DNA of 64,000 bases, taken from contig JBOGCH010000013.1 of assembly GCA_051656645.1 (NCBI GenBank), forward strand, positions 1 through 64,000, read 5' to 3'. This stretch comes from JBOGCH01 sp051656645. Lineage in GTDB: Bacteria > Bacteroidota > Bacteroidia > Bacteroidales > Marinifilaceae. The notes below the pieces were generated by a model, which did no database searches, was not told the DNA's origin, and worked only from the letters and a program-made list of their open reading frames with translations. Of this stretch, positions 50,266-59,273 are shown piece after piece. The stretch's first letter is position 1. Each line of letters opens with the position of its first letter. Position numbers and translations under genes: made by a program.

Positions 50266-51477
50266 ATGGCAAAACAAATTAAGTTATTTGGTAAGGTAAC
50301 AGTACAGCAACGTGATTCCCGCGGGTATATAGCACTAGTTAAGCGTATCTTTATGCTCAAACTAGGACAGTTGCTGTATAAGTTTTATGTGAAAAAGCCC
50401 GAATATAAGAATTTATGGTTGATAAGTGAACGTGGTGATGATGCCCGAGATAATGGATATCATTTTTATAAGTATGTGATAACAAATCATCCGGAAATAA
50501 ACGTTCGTTATGTAATAAGTAGAGAAAGTAATGACAGCAGCAAGATTGCATCATTAGGTGTACCAGCAATACCTACAAATTCATTTAAGCACTATATCGC
50601 ATTGTTCTGCGCTTCCAATATTATTAGTACGCATTGTGGCAGAGGCTTGTATGTGGGTCTAAAAAGACAATTAAAACGCATGGGTGTTGTCCTAAAAGGG
50701 AAGCATGTATTTTTGCAGCATGGAGTAATTAAGGATGATATGCCCGAGCTTTATTATCCAAAAATGGATCTAGATATATTTATTAGCGGAGCAAAACCAG
50801 AGTATGACTATCTTGTTAAGCAATATAGATATCCGCCGGGCGTCATTAACCTGACTGGATTAGCACGTTTTGATAATTTACATAACGTGCATACAAAGCC
50901 CCAAATACTATTAATGCCTACATGGCGTACTTGGTTGCAATTTGATAATGAGGAGTCATTCCAGCAATCGGAATATTATAAATACTATACCTCCCTTTTA
51001 CGTAATGAGTGGTTAAACACGATGTTGCAAAACGAGGGAATTAAGCTGATATTCTATCCTCATTATGAATTGCAGCGTTTTATTCATCTATTTGATAAAT
51101 GTAAATCCAACAATATAATAATAGCCTCCAAAGAAGAATATGATGTTCAGGAACTATTAAAGCAGTCTATGTTATTAATAACAGACTACTCCAGTGTTTA
51201 TTTTGATTTTGCTTATATGCGTAAACCTGTTATTTATTATCAATTTGATCATGAGGTCTTTTTCAAAAACCATTACCTGAAAGGATACTTTGATGTGAAA
51301 CGTGATGGTTTTGGCCCTTTATGTTTTTATGAACAGAGCGTAGTTGATGAAATTGAGAAGATACTATCCAATAACTTAAAGGTTAGTGATAGTTATTTGA
51401 AACGTATGGAAGATTTCTTTTCGCTGTACGATACCAAAAACTGTGAACGTATTTACAACGCAATTGTCAATTTATAA
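50266..51477 (+). CDS. CDP-glycerol glycerophosphotransferase-like polymerase (TagF/TarB type)
   Basis: The roughly 403-residue GT-B-like enzyme shows the family marks HVFLQHGVIKDDMPELY (nucleotide-alditol binding), LMPTWRTW and, toward the C-terminus, LLITDYSSVYFDFAYMRKPVIYYQFD (in short blocks). It should add polyol-phosphate or a related phospho-sugar to a surface glycan. In Gram-negatives such genes belong to capsule or LPS side-chain synthesis. I use the ATG at 50266; the frame opens at a TTG at 50233, but that lies inside the yebC terminator. It precedes a GT2 gene by 9 nt. Confidence 0.88.
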   Translation: MAKQIKLFGKVTVQQRDSRGYIALVKRIFMLKLGQLLYKFYVKKPEYKNLWLISERGDDARDNGYHFYKYVITNHPEINVRYVISRESNDSSKIASLGVPAIPTNSFKHYIALFCASNIISTHCGRGLYVGLKRQLKRMGVVLKGKHVFLQHGVIKDDMPELYYPKMDLDIFISGAKPEYDYLVKQYRYPPGVINLTGLARFDNLHNVHTKPQILLMPTWRTWLQFDNEESFQQSEYYKYYTSLLRNEWLNTMLQNEGIKLIFYPHYELQRFIHLFDKCKSNNIIIASKEEYDVQELLKQSMLLITDYSSVYFDFAYMRKPVIYYQFDHEVFFKNHYLKGYFDVKRDGFGPLCFYEQSVVDEIEKILSNNLKVSDSYLKRMEDFFSLYDTKNCERIYNAIVNL

Positions 51478-51486
51478 TTTAAAAAT

Positions 51487-52470
51487 ATGAGTACTTTATT
51501 TACTATAATATTACCTGCATATAATGCTGAAAAAACAATTTCTAAATGCATTGATAGTGTATTAAATCAAACATTTACGAACTATGAGCTTATTATCGTC
51601 AATGATGGAAGTACTGACACAACCGGCAGTATTTGTGACTGCTATAAAAGCGATAGTCGTGTAAAGGTAATACATACGCTTAACGGCGGTGTAAGTAGAG
51701 CTCGTAATTTAGCTTTAAGGCATGCATTGGGCCAGTGGATCTGCTTCATTGACGCAGATGATTATGTTCTGCCTCAGCACTTATCCGATTATCTTGCACT
51801 CATAGAAACTCATGGAAATAACAAGCTTCTATTTCAAGGTTATTGGTTACAAAAAGGACAGAGTCCTCTTGTAAAGATTGGTCCCGACAGTACAATCCAA
51901 GATGCCAATGTAGCAAAGACATTTGTAGATATTCATTTCAAAACTCCATTATTTGGTTATGCATGGTCCAAGATATTCTGTCGGGAGAAACTCATAGAAA
52001 ATGGCATTACATTTCAGGAAGACCGACAATTATGGGAGGATCTATTATTTACGCTTGATTATTTAATGACATGTGATGGAATTATTATCGGTCAAGCGGC
52101 GAACTACGTATATAAATTTGATACACCAGGTAGCCTGCGTACGCGTAAATACTCTTACCAGCAAACTCGCTCCCTCCATAGAGAGGTAAATAGAAAGATT
52201 GCTAGAATTAGGAATATAGAGTCTTACCAAAATGAATTTAAAGCCATCCGCATGGTTAACGCCTATAATGGAGTTATGCATCTGCTTTATGAAAAAGGTA
52301 CGTTTACAATAGCAGATAAATGTCGTTTATTAAATGCTTATCGGAATGATGCTATTGGTAGTATATTGAGAATACGTTTTAACACATTAAAGAGCTATAT
52401 GTTGTACTATTCTTTAATTATTTTACCATCTTCTTTAACGCTATATCTATTTAAAAAAATACGCAATTAA
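51487..52470 (+). CDS. GT2-family glycosyltransferase
   Basis: The 327-residue inverting glycosyltransferase of the GT-A fold has TIILPAYNAEKTISKCIDSVLNQ, the donor-binding VNDGSTDTTGSIC, the substrate-binding NGGVSRARNLAL, and the DxD-type metal site FIDADDYVLP. The C-terminal region (about 260-327) has a hydrophobic helix, possibly membrane-associating. It follows the polymerase-like gene closely, so the two probably build one surface polysaccharide or capsule fragment. A hairpin terminator ends the pair. Confidence 0.92.
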   Translation: MSTLFTIILPAYNAEKTISKCIDSVLNQTFTNYELIIVNDGSTDTTGSICDCYKSDSRVKVIHTLNGGVSRARNLALRHALGQWICFIDADDYVLPQHLSDYLALIETHGNNKLLFQGYWLQKGQSPLVKIGPDSTIQDANVAKTFVDIHFKTPLFGYAWSKIFCREKLIENGITFQEDRQLWEDLLFTLDYLMTCDGIIIGQAANYVYKFDTPGSLRTRKYSYQQTRSLHREVNRKIARIRNIESYQNEFKAIRMVNAYNGVMHLLYEKGTFTIADKCRLLNAYRNDAIGSILRIRFNTLKSYMLYYSLIILPSSLTLYLFKKIRN

Positions 52471-52497
52471 TATATCTTTGGTGGTTATATAAAGAAA

Positions 52498-52528
52498 AAA
52501 ACGAGGTTCGGAGACCGAACCTCGTTTT
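52498..52528 (+). terminator. Hairpin terminator after the GT2 gene
   Basis: AAAACGAGGTTCGG (52498-52511) pairs perfectly with CCGAACCTCGTTTT (52515-52528) around AGA. It closes the two-gene transcript; the T-run is short. Confidence 0.8.
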
Positions 52529-52530
52529 AC

Positions 52531-52596
52531 TAACTACTAACCTAAACCATACAAACTTATGAAAAACAATCTTCTTTCAAAGACATTACAAATGTA
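52531..52596 (+). other. Orphan SusC-like leader with 12-codon ORF
   Basis: After the hairpin the sequence reads ACTAACCTAAACCATACAAACTTATG, given here only in part: CTAAACCATACAAACTTATG (52541-52562 region). It then gives MKNNLLSKTLQM and a stop. From memory, this resembles the leader found before many SusC-type outer-membrane genes in Bacteroidota, but no SusC gene follows. It could be a relic of a lost locus or a small leader RNA. Confidence 0.4.
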
Positions 52597-53238
52597 AGGC
52601 AAAAAATGATTGTAACACTATACGAAATGGTAAAAAAGTTTAATAGCCCTGTTAACTAATTATTAAAATTTGAATTAATGCTTATATGTCGAAAACGATA
52701 ACGACAGAAAATATGTAAGCATATATCCCTTTTTACTTCATTATTATCATTTTTGGAATAGGTATGCATTTTTCATTTTCAATGTTTTCATATAAGAGAA
52801 GAAATGAATGCATAATTACCCAATATTGGTGATTTATTATTCAAAACATCCTATTTAGAATCTTTTCAAATCTTATTAAGTATTCATTCTGAGTATTCGT
52901 TTTCAACTTTCATGAAATTCAGTTTTAGAGTAATTAAATTTTTCATGTACCAGTACATTTTAATCAATAACATCTCTACCCTATTTATATAACTAATGAA
53001 TTGAAGTACCATTTCTCAAAAGGCATATTCTTTTTTAGTCTGACGGATCGCCGGTCAACAGAAGTCTACTCCTATTTGAGAAAATTACACTTTCGCTGTT
53101 TGGAATGTAAAAAGTTATGTATCAATGAAAAATATATTTCGAAAACGTTTGATATTGTAAAAAATAGTTATACCTTTGAATGTGTCAAAAAACAATTGAC
53201 ATTATTACTACTACCTTCTTTATATAATTACTCTTAGC
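52597..53238. other. 640-nt AT-rich gap before tolC
   Basis: No convincing gene. A TTG-started frame at 53001-53237 has no family-like features and strongly AT-driven composition. The stretch may be decayed sequence from the lost locus implied by the orphan leader. Confidence 0.4.
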
Positions 53239-53265
53239 AAAAGGCATCTCCCACAGATGCCTTTT
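53239..53265 (-). terminator. Terminator of the RND efflux operon
   Basis: AAAAGGCATCT (53239-53249) pairs perfectly with AGATGCCTTTT (53255-53265). It lies just after the TolC-family stop; on the minus strand the right arm ends in TTTT. Confidence 0.85.
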
Positions 53266-53266
53266 A

Positions 53267-54667
53267 CTATTTTCCTAAAGCACCAACGGCTCTTTTATAG
53301 GCAATCTCAGCAATTTGAAGCTTCCCTTTTGCACTCACCCATTGTTGTTGGGCTTGTTGCCACATAAGTTGTGCGTCGAGTAAATTGGTAAGTGTTTGCA
53401 TACCAACATTATATTCTTGTTGCATGATACGTAAATTCTCATTAGCATCAGATATGGTTTGTCTAACCATATCTAGTCGGGTTAAAGCTTCCGTAATATT
53501 AAAACGCGAAGCGGTAATTTCCAATTGCATCATTTCATTCATTCTGCCTAGTTGGTAGCTGCTAATTTCTTTTGCGCTTTGGGCAATACGTACTTTATTG
53601 CGTCCTTCACTCCATTGATATATGGGTATAGATAAGGATGCCATTGCGCGTACACTCCCCGCGTTATTGTCGCTCCCATTCAACTTAATACCTCCACTGT
53701 AATAATATCCTGCAGATACTCCTAATTGTGGCAAATAATCAGCTCTTGCAATGTTTATTTCCTTTTCTTTTAATTTTATATTCTCTTCCAATATAATGTA
53801 TTCCGGTCTTTGTGTGGGAGTTGAATCCAGTTGCCAAACCATTGGGTTACAGGTTGCATTTAGCGTATCCTTTGTCTGTATTTGTGTATACAGATCTAAG
53901 CCCATAATTCGACATAAGTTCATAGAAGCCAAAGTTGTGGCATGTTGTGCTTGTTGAAGCATCAAAGCTGCCTCGTTCTTTTTCACATCAATCTGATAAA
54001 GCTGATTTTTCATAGCTAATCCCACTCGCGTTGCTTCCGCCACCTCTTTATGTAACTGTTCTACTAACGACACATAATCTTGTGCCACCTTAATCATTTC
54101 TCCCGCTTCTATCCAGTGTACAAATGCCTGTTCTGTCTCAAAAAGTACTTCGGCTCTATTGTAATCAGTACGTTGCGCCGCTATATTTTCGCCAATACCT
54201 GCTGCCTGTACTGCATTCCTAATTTTACCACCCATATAAAGGGGTTGTTGTAATTCAACACCAATATCATACACGGTTCGTAAATTAAGCTCCAATTCTA
54301 TATCGGGTAAAAAAGCATATTCAGCGAAAACAGGTTGTCCATTTGCATCATGTGCTCCGGATATTACATTAGGAATCAATTTTCCATCGGCATTTGTTAT
54401 GTAAGTAGGCAAATAACCACCATCAATGGAGTATTTACTTTTATTCTGGTTGTAAATGCCTAGTCCCTTACCAAATATGCCGGGAAAATATTTAGCCCTA
54501 TAGGCGCGATAATTATAGGTTGCCTGTTGTTGTTCCTCCGAGGCTATTTTTAAAGTCTTACTATGCTCAAGCGCAAGCTTGGTGCATGTCTCTCTTGTAA
54601 GTTGTATTTGAGTGTATCCATTCAAAGTAGCTAATAGAATAATAAATACACAACTATATCGTTTCAT
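53267..54667 (-). CDS. TolC-family outer-membrane efflux channel
   Basis: The 466-residue protein has a signal peptide (1-20, ending NGYTQ) and two repeated beta-barrel/coiled-coil halves of the TolC type. Characteristic are the N-terminal LTRETCTKLALEHSKTLKIAS, FEVGLQQPLYMGGKI-like YDIGVELQQPLYMGGKIRNA, and the C-terminal LRIMQQEYNVGMQTLTNLLDAQ with long amphipathic helices. It is the exit duct for the RND pump. It starts 2 nt after the RND gene, so the three pump genes are one operon. Confidence 0.95.
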   Translation of the reverse strand: MKRYSCVFIILLATLNGYTQIQLTRETCTKLALEHSKTLKIASEEQQQATYNYRAYRAKYFPGIFGKGLGIYNQNKSKYSIDGGYLPTYITNADGKLIPNVISGAHDANGQPVFAEYAFLPDIELELNLRTVYDIGVELQQPLYMGGKIRNAVQAAGIGENIAAQRTDYNRAEVLFETEQAFVHWIEAGEMIKVAQDYVSLVEQLHKEVAEATRVGLAMKNQLYQIDVKKNEAALMLQQAQHATTLASMNLCRIMGLDLYTQIQTKDTLNATCNPMVWQLDSTPTQRPEYIILEENIKLKEKEINIARADYLPQLGVSAGYYYSGGIKLNGSDNNAGSVRAMASLSIPIYQWSEGRNKVRIAQSAKEISSYQLGRMNEMMQLEITASRFNITEALTRLDMVRQTISDANENLRIMQQEYNVGMQTLTNLLDAQLMWQQAQQQWVSAKGKLQIAEIAYKRAVGALGK

Positions 54668-54669
54668 AA

Positions 54670-57600
54670 TTACTCGTTGTTATTGGGATTAATACGTAGA
54701 AAAAGAGAATAGAAAATAGGTAACAGTATAAGAGTCACTAATGTACCTACAGCCAATCCGCCCATAATTGTCACAGAAAGCGAACCAAACATATCGTCGC
54801 CAACCAATGGAAGCATACCTAATATTGTTGTTATAGCGGCTAGGAATACCGGGCGCAAACGTGTTGTAGATCCCTCAATAACCGCGGTATATGCAGGTAC
54901 TCCATTGCGTATCTGTAAATCAATCTCGTCAATGAGCACAATAACGTTCTTGCAAATCATACCTATTAGTCCCAAAGCGCCCACAATAGCTACAAAACCA
55001 AATTGTTTATTGGCAAGTAGCATACCTGCCGTTATTCCAATAAATGCAAACGGTAAACAAGCAAGTACCATGACGGGACGTTTAAAGTCCTTAAACAACA
55101 ACAGTAGAATAGTAAAAATTAATATCATAGCCAATGGAATGTAATTGAATAGATACTTCTTACTTTCATTACTTGCTTTAAATTCACCTTCCCACTCAGT
55201 AGTGTACCCTGGCGGGATACGTAAATTCTCTATTTTGCTAAGCAAGCTATTTCTTGCGTCCGTAGCACTTACACCATATGCATTGTTACATTGCACCGCA
55301 ATAGTGCGCTGACCGTTGTAACGTCGTACTACCGGCGTTTCCCATACAACATTAATATGCTCAGCCACTTGTCCAAGAGGAATAGAGCCAATTGCTGAGT
55401 TCAATATATCCTGTTTACTAATGGCTCCTTGCATTAACAACTGAGCATTGTGCAAAGACAAACCGTTCAAATTAGGAACTTTACTCCAAACTGGCACATT
55501 GTTAAGCTGCTTCATAGGTTGTCCGTCATGCATAACGCATTTAAGCGTTATAGGAAGCGCGTGATACCCATCATAAAAAGTTCCCATAGGTAAGCCATAA
55601 GTGGACGATAAAAGCGCCATACTTACATCCTCTCTACTCAAATTTACTCTGCGAGCATTTGCCTGATTGTAATCCACCATGAACCCTGGTGTTTCCGGTC
55701 CCCAATTGTTAGTTACCAACATAACATTTGAGTCCTCTCGCATAATGTTCTCCACCTGTGCGCATAAATAACGTAACGTATCGGGATCAGGCCCTGAAAT
55801 CTGAAACTGGACCGGATAGTTCATATACATCAAATTATATCTTTTTATCCGAATATATGCCTGTGGATGATGCGAGGATAAATAATCCTGCAAATCCGGA
55901 ATCATCTCCTTCAATGTGCTTGGACTCTCAAAATTCACAATTAACTCACCATAGCTCAAGGATTGTTCTGCCATAGTACGCACCAAATTGTAGCGTGAAG
56001 GGGTACCACCAAAACTAGTTGCTACGGAGGTTATCCCATCTTGCTCCATTAAGTATTTACTAATCTCACTCAGCTCCTCCTCTACATAATCCGGGTTAGC
56101 ACCATATGGCATTTTATATTCTATATAGAGCTGATTGTAGGATAAATCGGGAAAAAATCCTTGCGATATAAATTTAAATCCCCAGCCCGATAAGCAAAGT
56201 AAACCTACTGCAATGATAAGTACAATAAACCTATTCTTTATTGCAAAATGTAGGAACGACCGGAACGTATCATAACTCTTTCCACTAAATGGAGCTGCCG
56301 CAATACTCCCTTCCTTAGGAGCCTTTAATTTAATCATTCTTTTGGCCCGTATTGGGGTATATGCCAAAGCTAGAATCCAACTTAGCCATAACGACACGGC
56401 AAGTACGATAAACAAATCTCGCACATATTCGCCAGTAGTATCGGGCGATAGATAGATTGGGTAAAATGCCAGAATACCTATAGTAGTAGCACCTAGCAAT
56501 GGCCAAGCTGTTTTACGTCCTATATTCACCAAACAATCCGGTTGCTTAATACCCCGTTTCATATCAACAATAATCCCATCTACAATTACAATGGCATTAT
56601 CCACCAGCATCCCCATAGCAATAATAAAGGAGCCTAGGGATACACGCTGCAGCGTACCGTGCATCAAGTATAATACAAGAAAGGAGCCCAATACTATGAT
56701 GGCAAGATCAATTCCTATGGTTAATCCGCTGCGGAAACCCATAAATATCATAATAATAACAACCACAATAATAACCGACTCCACTAAGTTTACCATAAAC
56801 TGCATAATGGATGTTTTAACTCTTTGTGGTTGATCAAACACCTTATAAAAGCTTAGTCCTTTAGGTATTACACTTTGTTTTAATTCTTCAAGCTTGTTAT
56901 CAACGGTTTTACCCAGAGTTAAAATATTCTGGTTGTCATCAACAGCGATGGATATACCCAACGCCGGTGTCATGTTGTAGTAAAAGGACTCACGTATAGG
57001 TAATTGCGGAGACATGCTTATAATGGCAATATCCTTAAGCTTAATCTCATCGTTCTCATGGCCCTTAATTAATAGTTCGCCAATATCCTCTGGCGTATCA
57101 AACCTACCTTTTACTCCAACTTTAATACGTTTATCCCCACTATTAAAAAAGCCGGAGTATACAATCTTATTCTGCCCTTGTAGCGTAATTAGCACTTCGG
57201 CAGGATGTACTCCCAAGTTTGCCATCTTATCTTCTAAAATAGCAATGTCGATAGCATTGGGATGATTACCCCACACGGTAACTCGGCTCACGCCCTCTAT
57301 ATCCAACATCTCTCTACGTATCAAATTGGCATAATCGCTCATTTGTTGATAAGTAAAACCTTCAGAGGTCATGGCATAAAAAATTCCATAAACATCACCA
57401 AAGTCATCATACACAACAGAGGGGCGACAGCCCGATGGTAGCATTTCCTGTACGTTAGCAACTTTACGACGTAATATATCCCAGTTTTCCTGTAATTTTT
57501 CGGGGGGGACTGTACTTTGAAGTTCAACTAATATTTCGGATACGTCGTCCATGGAACGACTTTCCACATGGCCTAGCGTACCCATTGTACGAATAGATTT

Positions 57601-57804
57601 CTCGAGTAAATCCGTAACCTCCAACTCAACCTCATATGCTGAGGCACCCGGATAAGTGGTTACAATCATAGCCTGCTTTACAGTAATTGCGGGATCTTCC
57701 AACTTGCTCATTACAAGAAAGGCAAAAACTCCTCCAATCACCAACACAAAAACTAAGAAATAAGCTAACGCTTTATTTTTTAAAGCATATTCGGAAAGAT
57801 TCAT
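54670..57804 (-). CDS. RND efflux pump, inner-membrane transporter (AcrB/MexB-like)
   Basis: The 1044-residue protein has twelve transmembrane helices and two large periplasmic loops. Family marks are the N-terminal LAYFLVFVLVIGGVFAFLVM with EDPAITVKQAMIVT, the proton-relay segment IIAMGMLVDNAIVIVDGI in helix 4, the second-half RPVMVLACLPFAFIG, GMICKNVIVLIDEID and TTILGMLPLV. Loop sequences with short hydrophilic inserts suggest the heavy-metal/multidrug branch cannot be separated by eye. It works with the adaptor upstream and the TolC channel downstream. Confidence 0.96.
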   Translation of the reverse strand: MNLSEYALKNKALAYFLVFVLVIGGVFAFLVMSKLEDPAITVKQAMIVTTYPGASAYEVELEVTDLLEKSIRTMGTLGHVESRSMDDVSEILVELQSTVPPEKLQENWDILRRKVANVQEMLPSGCRPSVVYDDFGDVYGIFYAMTSEGFTYQQMSDYANLIRREMLDIEGVSRVTVWGNHPNAIDIAILEDKMANLGVHPAEVLITLQGQNKIVYSGFFNSGDKRIKVGVKGRFDTPEDIGELLIKGHENDEIKLKDIAIISMSPQLPIRESFYYNMTPALGISIAVDDNQNILTLGKTVDNKLEELKQSVIPKGLSFYKVFDQPQRVKTSIMQFMVNLVESVIIVVVIIMIFMGFRSGLTIGIDLAIIVLGSFLVLYLMHGTLQRVSLGSFIIAMGMLVDNAIVIVDGIIVDMKRGIKQPDCLVNIGRKTAWPLLGATTIGILAFYPIYLSPDTTGEYVRDLFIVLAVSLWLSWILALAYTPIRAKRMIKLKAPKEGSIAAAPFSGKSYDTFRSFLHFAIKNRFIVLIIAVGLLCLSGWGFKFISQGFFPDLSYNQLYIEYKMPYGANPDYVEEELSEISKYLMEQDGITSVATSFGGTPSRYNLVRTMAEQSLSYGELIVNFESPSTLKEMIPDLQDYLSSHHPQAYIRIKRYNLMYMNYPVQFQISGPDPDTLRYLCAQVENIMREDSNVMLVTNNWGPETPGFMVDYNQANARRVNLSREDVSMALLSSTYGLPMGTFYDGYHALPITLKCVMHDGQPMKQLNNVPVWSKVPNLNGLSLHNAQLLMQGAISKQDILNSAIGSIPLGQVAEHINVVWETPVVRRYNGQRTIAVQCNNAYGVSATDARNSLLSKIENLRIPPGYTTEWEGEFKASNESKKYLFNYIPLAMILIFTILLLLFKDFKRPVMVLACLPFAFIGITAGMLLANKQFGFVAIVGALGLIGMICKNVIVLIDEIDLQIRNGVPAYTAVIEGSTTRLRPVFLAAITTILGMLPLVGDDMFGSLSVTIMGGLAVGTLVTLILLPIFYSLFLRINPNNNE

Positions 57805-57831
57805 AGTAATAATCTGTTAATATAAACGATA

Positions 57832-58902
57832 CTAGAGCAAATTACCTACATTTGAAACTGGTGCAGGCATTAGTGGACGCACCTTTTGGCCTTCTTTCAT
57901 GCCTTGTGCTCCCGCGGAAATAATCCAATCATCGCCCTGTAAGTCCGAGGTAACAATGGCACTTCCATCATTCTCTATACTCATAATTTTATCTATTGCA
58001 ATAGCATTTATGGTACTGTCTGCCAGGTTAAACTTCCACACAAAACTATTCTCTCCCAATTTAAATAGTGCCGATACCGGTATCTTTGTACACTTGCAGT
58101 CCTGCTCGTCATAGCCAATACTTACGGAAACACTCATGCCGGGAGCAAGATCAAGTTCATCTGGTTTTGAGAGGCCTAAACGCATTTTAAATAACTGATT
58201 CATATTGGCTTGGCGTGTAATATCCAAATAAGTTAATGGTAAAATAACATTAGGGTAAACATCGGCATTACAGTAAAACCATTTAAAATGCTTCCGTTTA
58301 ATGTAATCCTTAGACGGAATATCAACATCTATCTCTAGTTGCTTGTTGTTGACCAGTGAAACGATTGGCGTACCGGCACCTATAACCTCATTGGCATTGA
58401 AATATTTTTGTTGAATATAGCCCTCGCAAGGTGCAATGAGTTTAGTATAGCTAAGTTGTAACGCTCGCAACTTATACGCTGCTTCAGCTTGTTGTAGTGC
58501 TCCTACTGCCTGGTCGTAATTATTGGGCGATGTACTATTAGTTGTATATAATTCCATAACGCGGCTCGCCTCCTGTTTCACGGCATTGTATTTAGCCTCT
58601 GCTGCATTATATTCTTCAACATAGGTCTGATTATCCAACTGTGCAATCACCTCGCCTTTTTTTACAAAAGCACCCTCGCTAAAATTTATATTACTAATCA
58701 TACCCGGAATTCGAAACGATAAATTTATCTCGCCGGGGGTACTTATAAGACCTGAAAAAGTAATAGTATTTGTGGTGTTATAAGGAACAACTTTATCAAC
58801 TTTCACTAAAGGAGTAATTACACTGCTCTCTTTTTGCTTTCTACAACTTTGCATTGACATGATACTGAGTAGCATCCATGCAAAAAACACACATCGTCTC
58901 AT
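57832..58902 (-). CDS. RND periplasmic adaptor lipoprotein (HlyD/MFP type)
   Basis: The roughly 356-residue adaptor has a lipobox ending SMQSC at about residue 18. A split biotinyl-lipoyl domain follows (GMISNINFSEGAFVKKGEVIAQLDN, then YTKLIAPCEGYIQQKYFN). A short coiled coil lies between those halves, and a beta-barrel region contains PGMSVSVSIGY. It couples the RND transporter to TolC across the periplasm. I use the ATG at 58902; the TTG at 58920 adds only six residues before the signal. It is the first gene of the three-gene operon. No TetR-type regulator is beside it. Confidence 0.94.
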   Translation of the reverse strand: MRRCVFFAWMLLSIMSMQSCRKQKESSVITPLVKVDKVVPYNTTNTITFSGLISTPGEINLSFRIPGMISNINFSEGAFVKKGEVIAQLDNQTYVEEYNAAEAKYNAVKQEASRVMELYTTNSTSPNNYDQAVGALQQAEAAYKLRALQLSYTKLIAPCEGYIQQKYFNANEVIGAGTPIVSLVNNKQLEIDVDIPSKDYIKRKHFKWFYCNADVYPNVILPLTYLDITRQANMNQLFKMRLGLSKPDELDLAPGMSVSVSIGYDEQDCKCTKIPVSALFKLGENSFVWKFNLADSTINAIAIDKIMSIENDGSAIVTSDLQGDDWIISAGAQGMKEGQKVRPLMPAPVSNVGNLL

Positions 58903-59032
58903 ATTTTGAGTATTATACAATTTTAGTTACATAAATTATCTTTACTTATACTTGTTTCAAGGTTTGGGTGTTACATAAATTCTTGTCTGTTTTCTTTTTC
59001 TGGTCCATTTCTGAAATAAACAACCTAGTTAA

Positions 59033-59118
59033 AATATAGTCTCCTTTTCTACTCTTCTCCTTTATTAGAAAACATTCGTTTCCTGATAAAGGAGAAGAGT
59101 AGAAAAGGAGACTATATT
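59033..59118. repeat. Perfect 33-bp inverted repeat (element H)
   Basis: The left arm 59033-59065 is the exact reverse complement of 59086-59118, around a 20-nt loop. It sits in the 371-nt gap between the leftward adaptor gene and the 3' end of the leftward lipoprotein gene. The arm can be read as degenerate 11-nt units (CTCCTTTTCTA then CTCTTCTCCTT). There is no T-run, and the gap holds no gene. Confidence 0.85.
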
Positions 59119-59273
59119 AATTGTCATAGAGTACATTTAAGTATACATCTATGACCTAATCATTGTATTTATTTGCGCAACTTCAATAACTGGAAAACAA
59201 TATTTATTTATTACTATATAGAGATAAGTATTATTGTGTGGAGATAATAGATGTTCAATGGGCTAATTGATTC

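Noticed and set aside
52473..52480. TATCTTTG as a promoter for a small RNA ahead of the hairpin at 52498
   Set aside because: It matches the -7 consensus but has no TTTG at the right distance and overlaps the GT2 gene end. Too weak to call.
53001..53237. 78-codon frame before the RND operon terminator
   Set aside because: It starts with TTG, has no recognisable domain, and lies in a gap that looks decayed.
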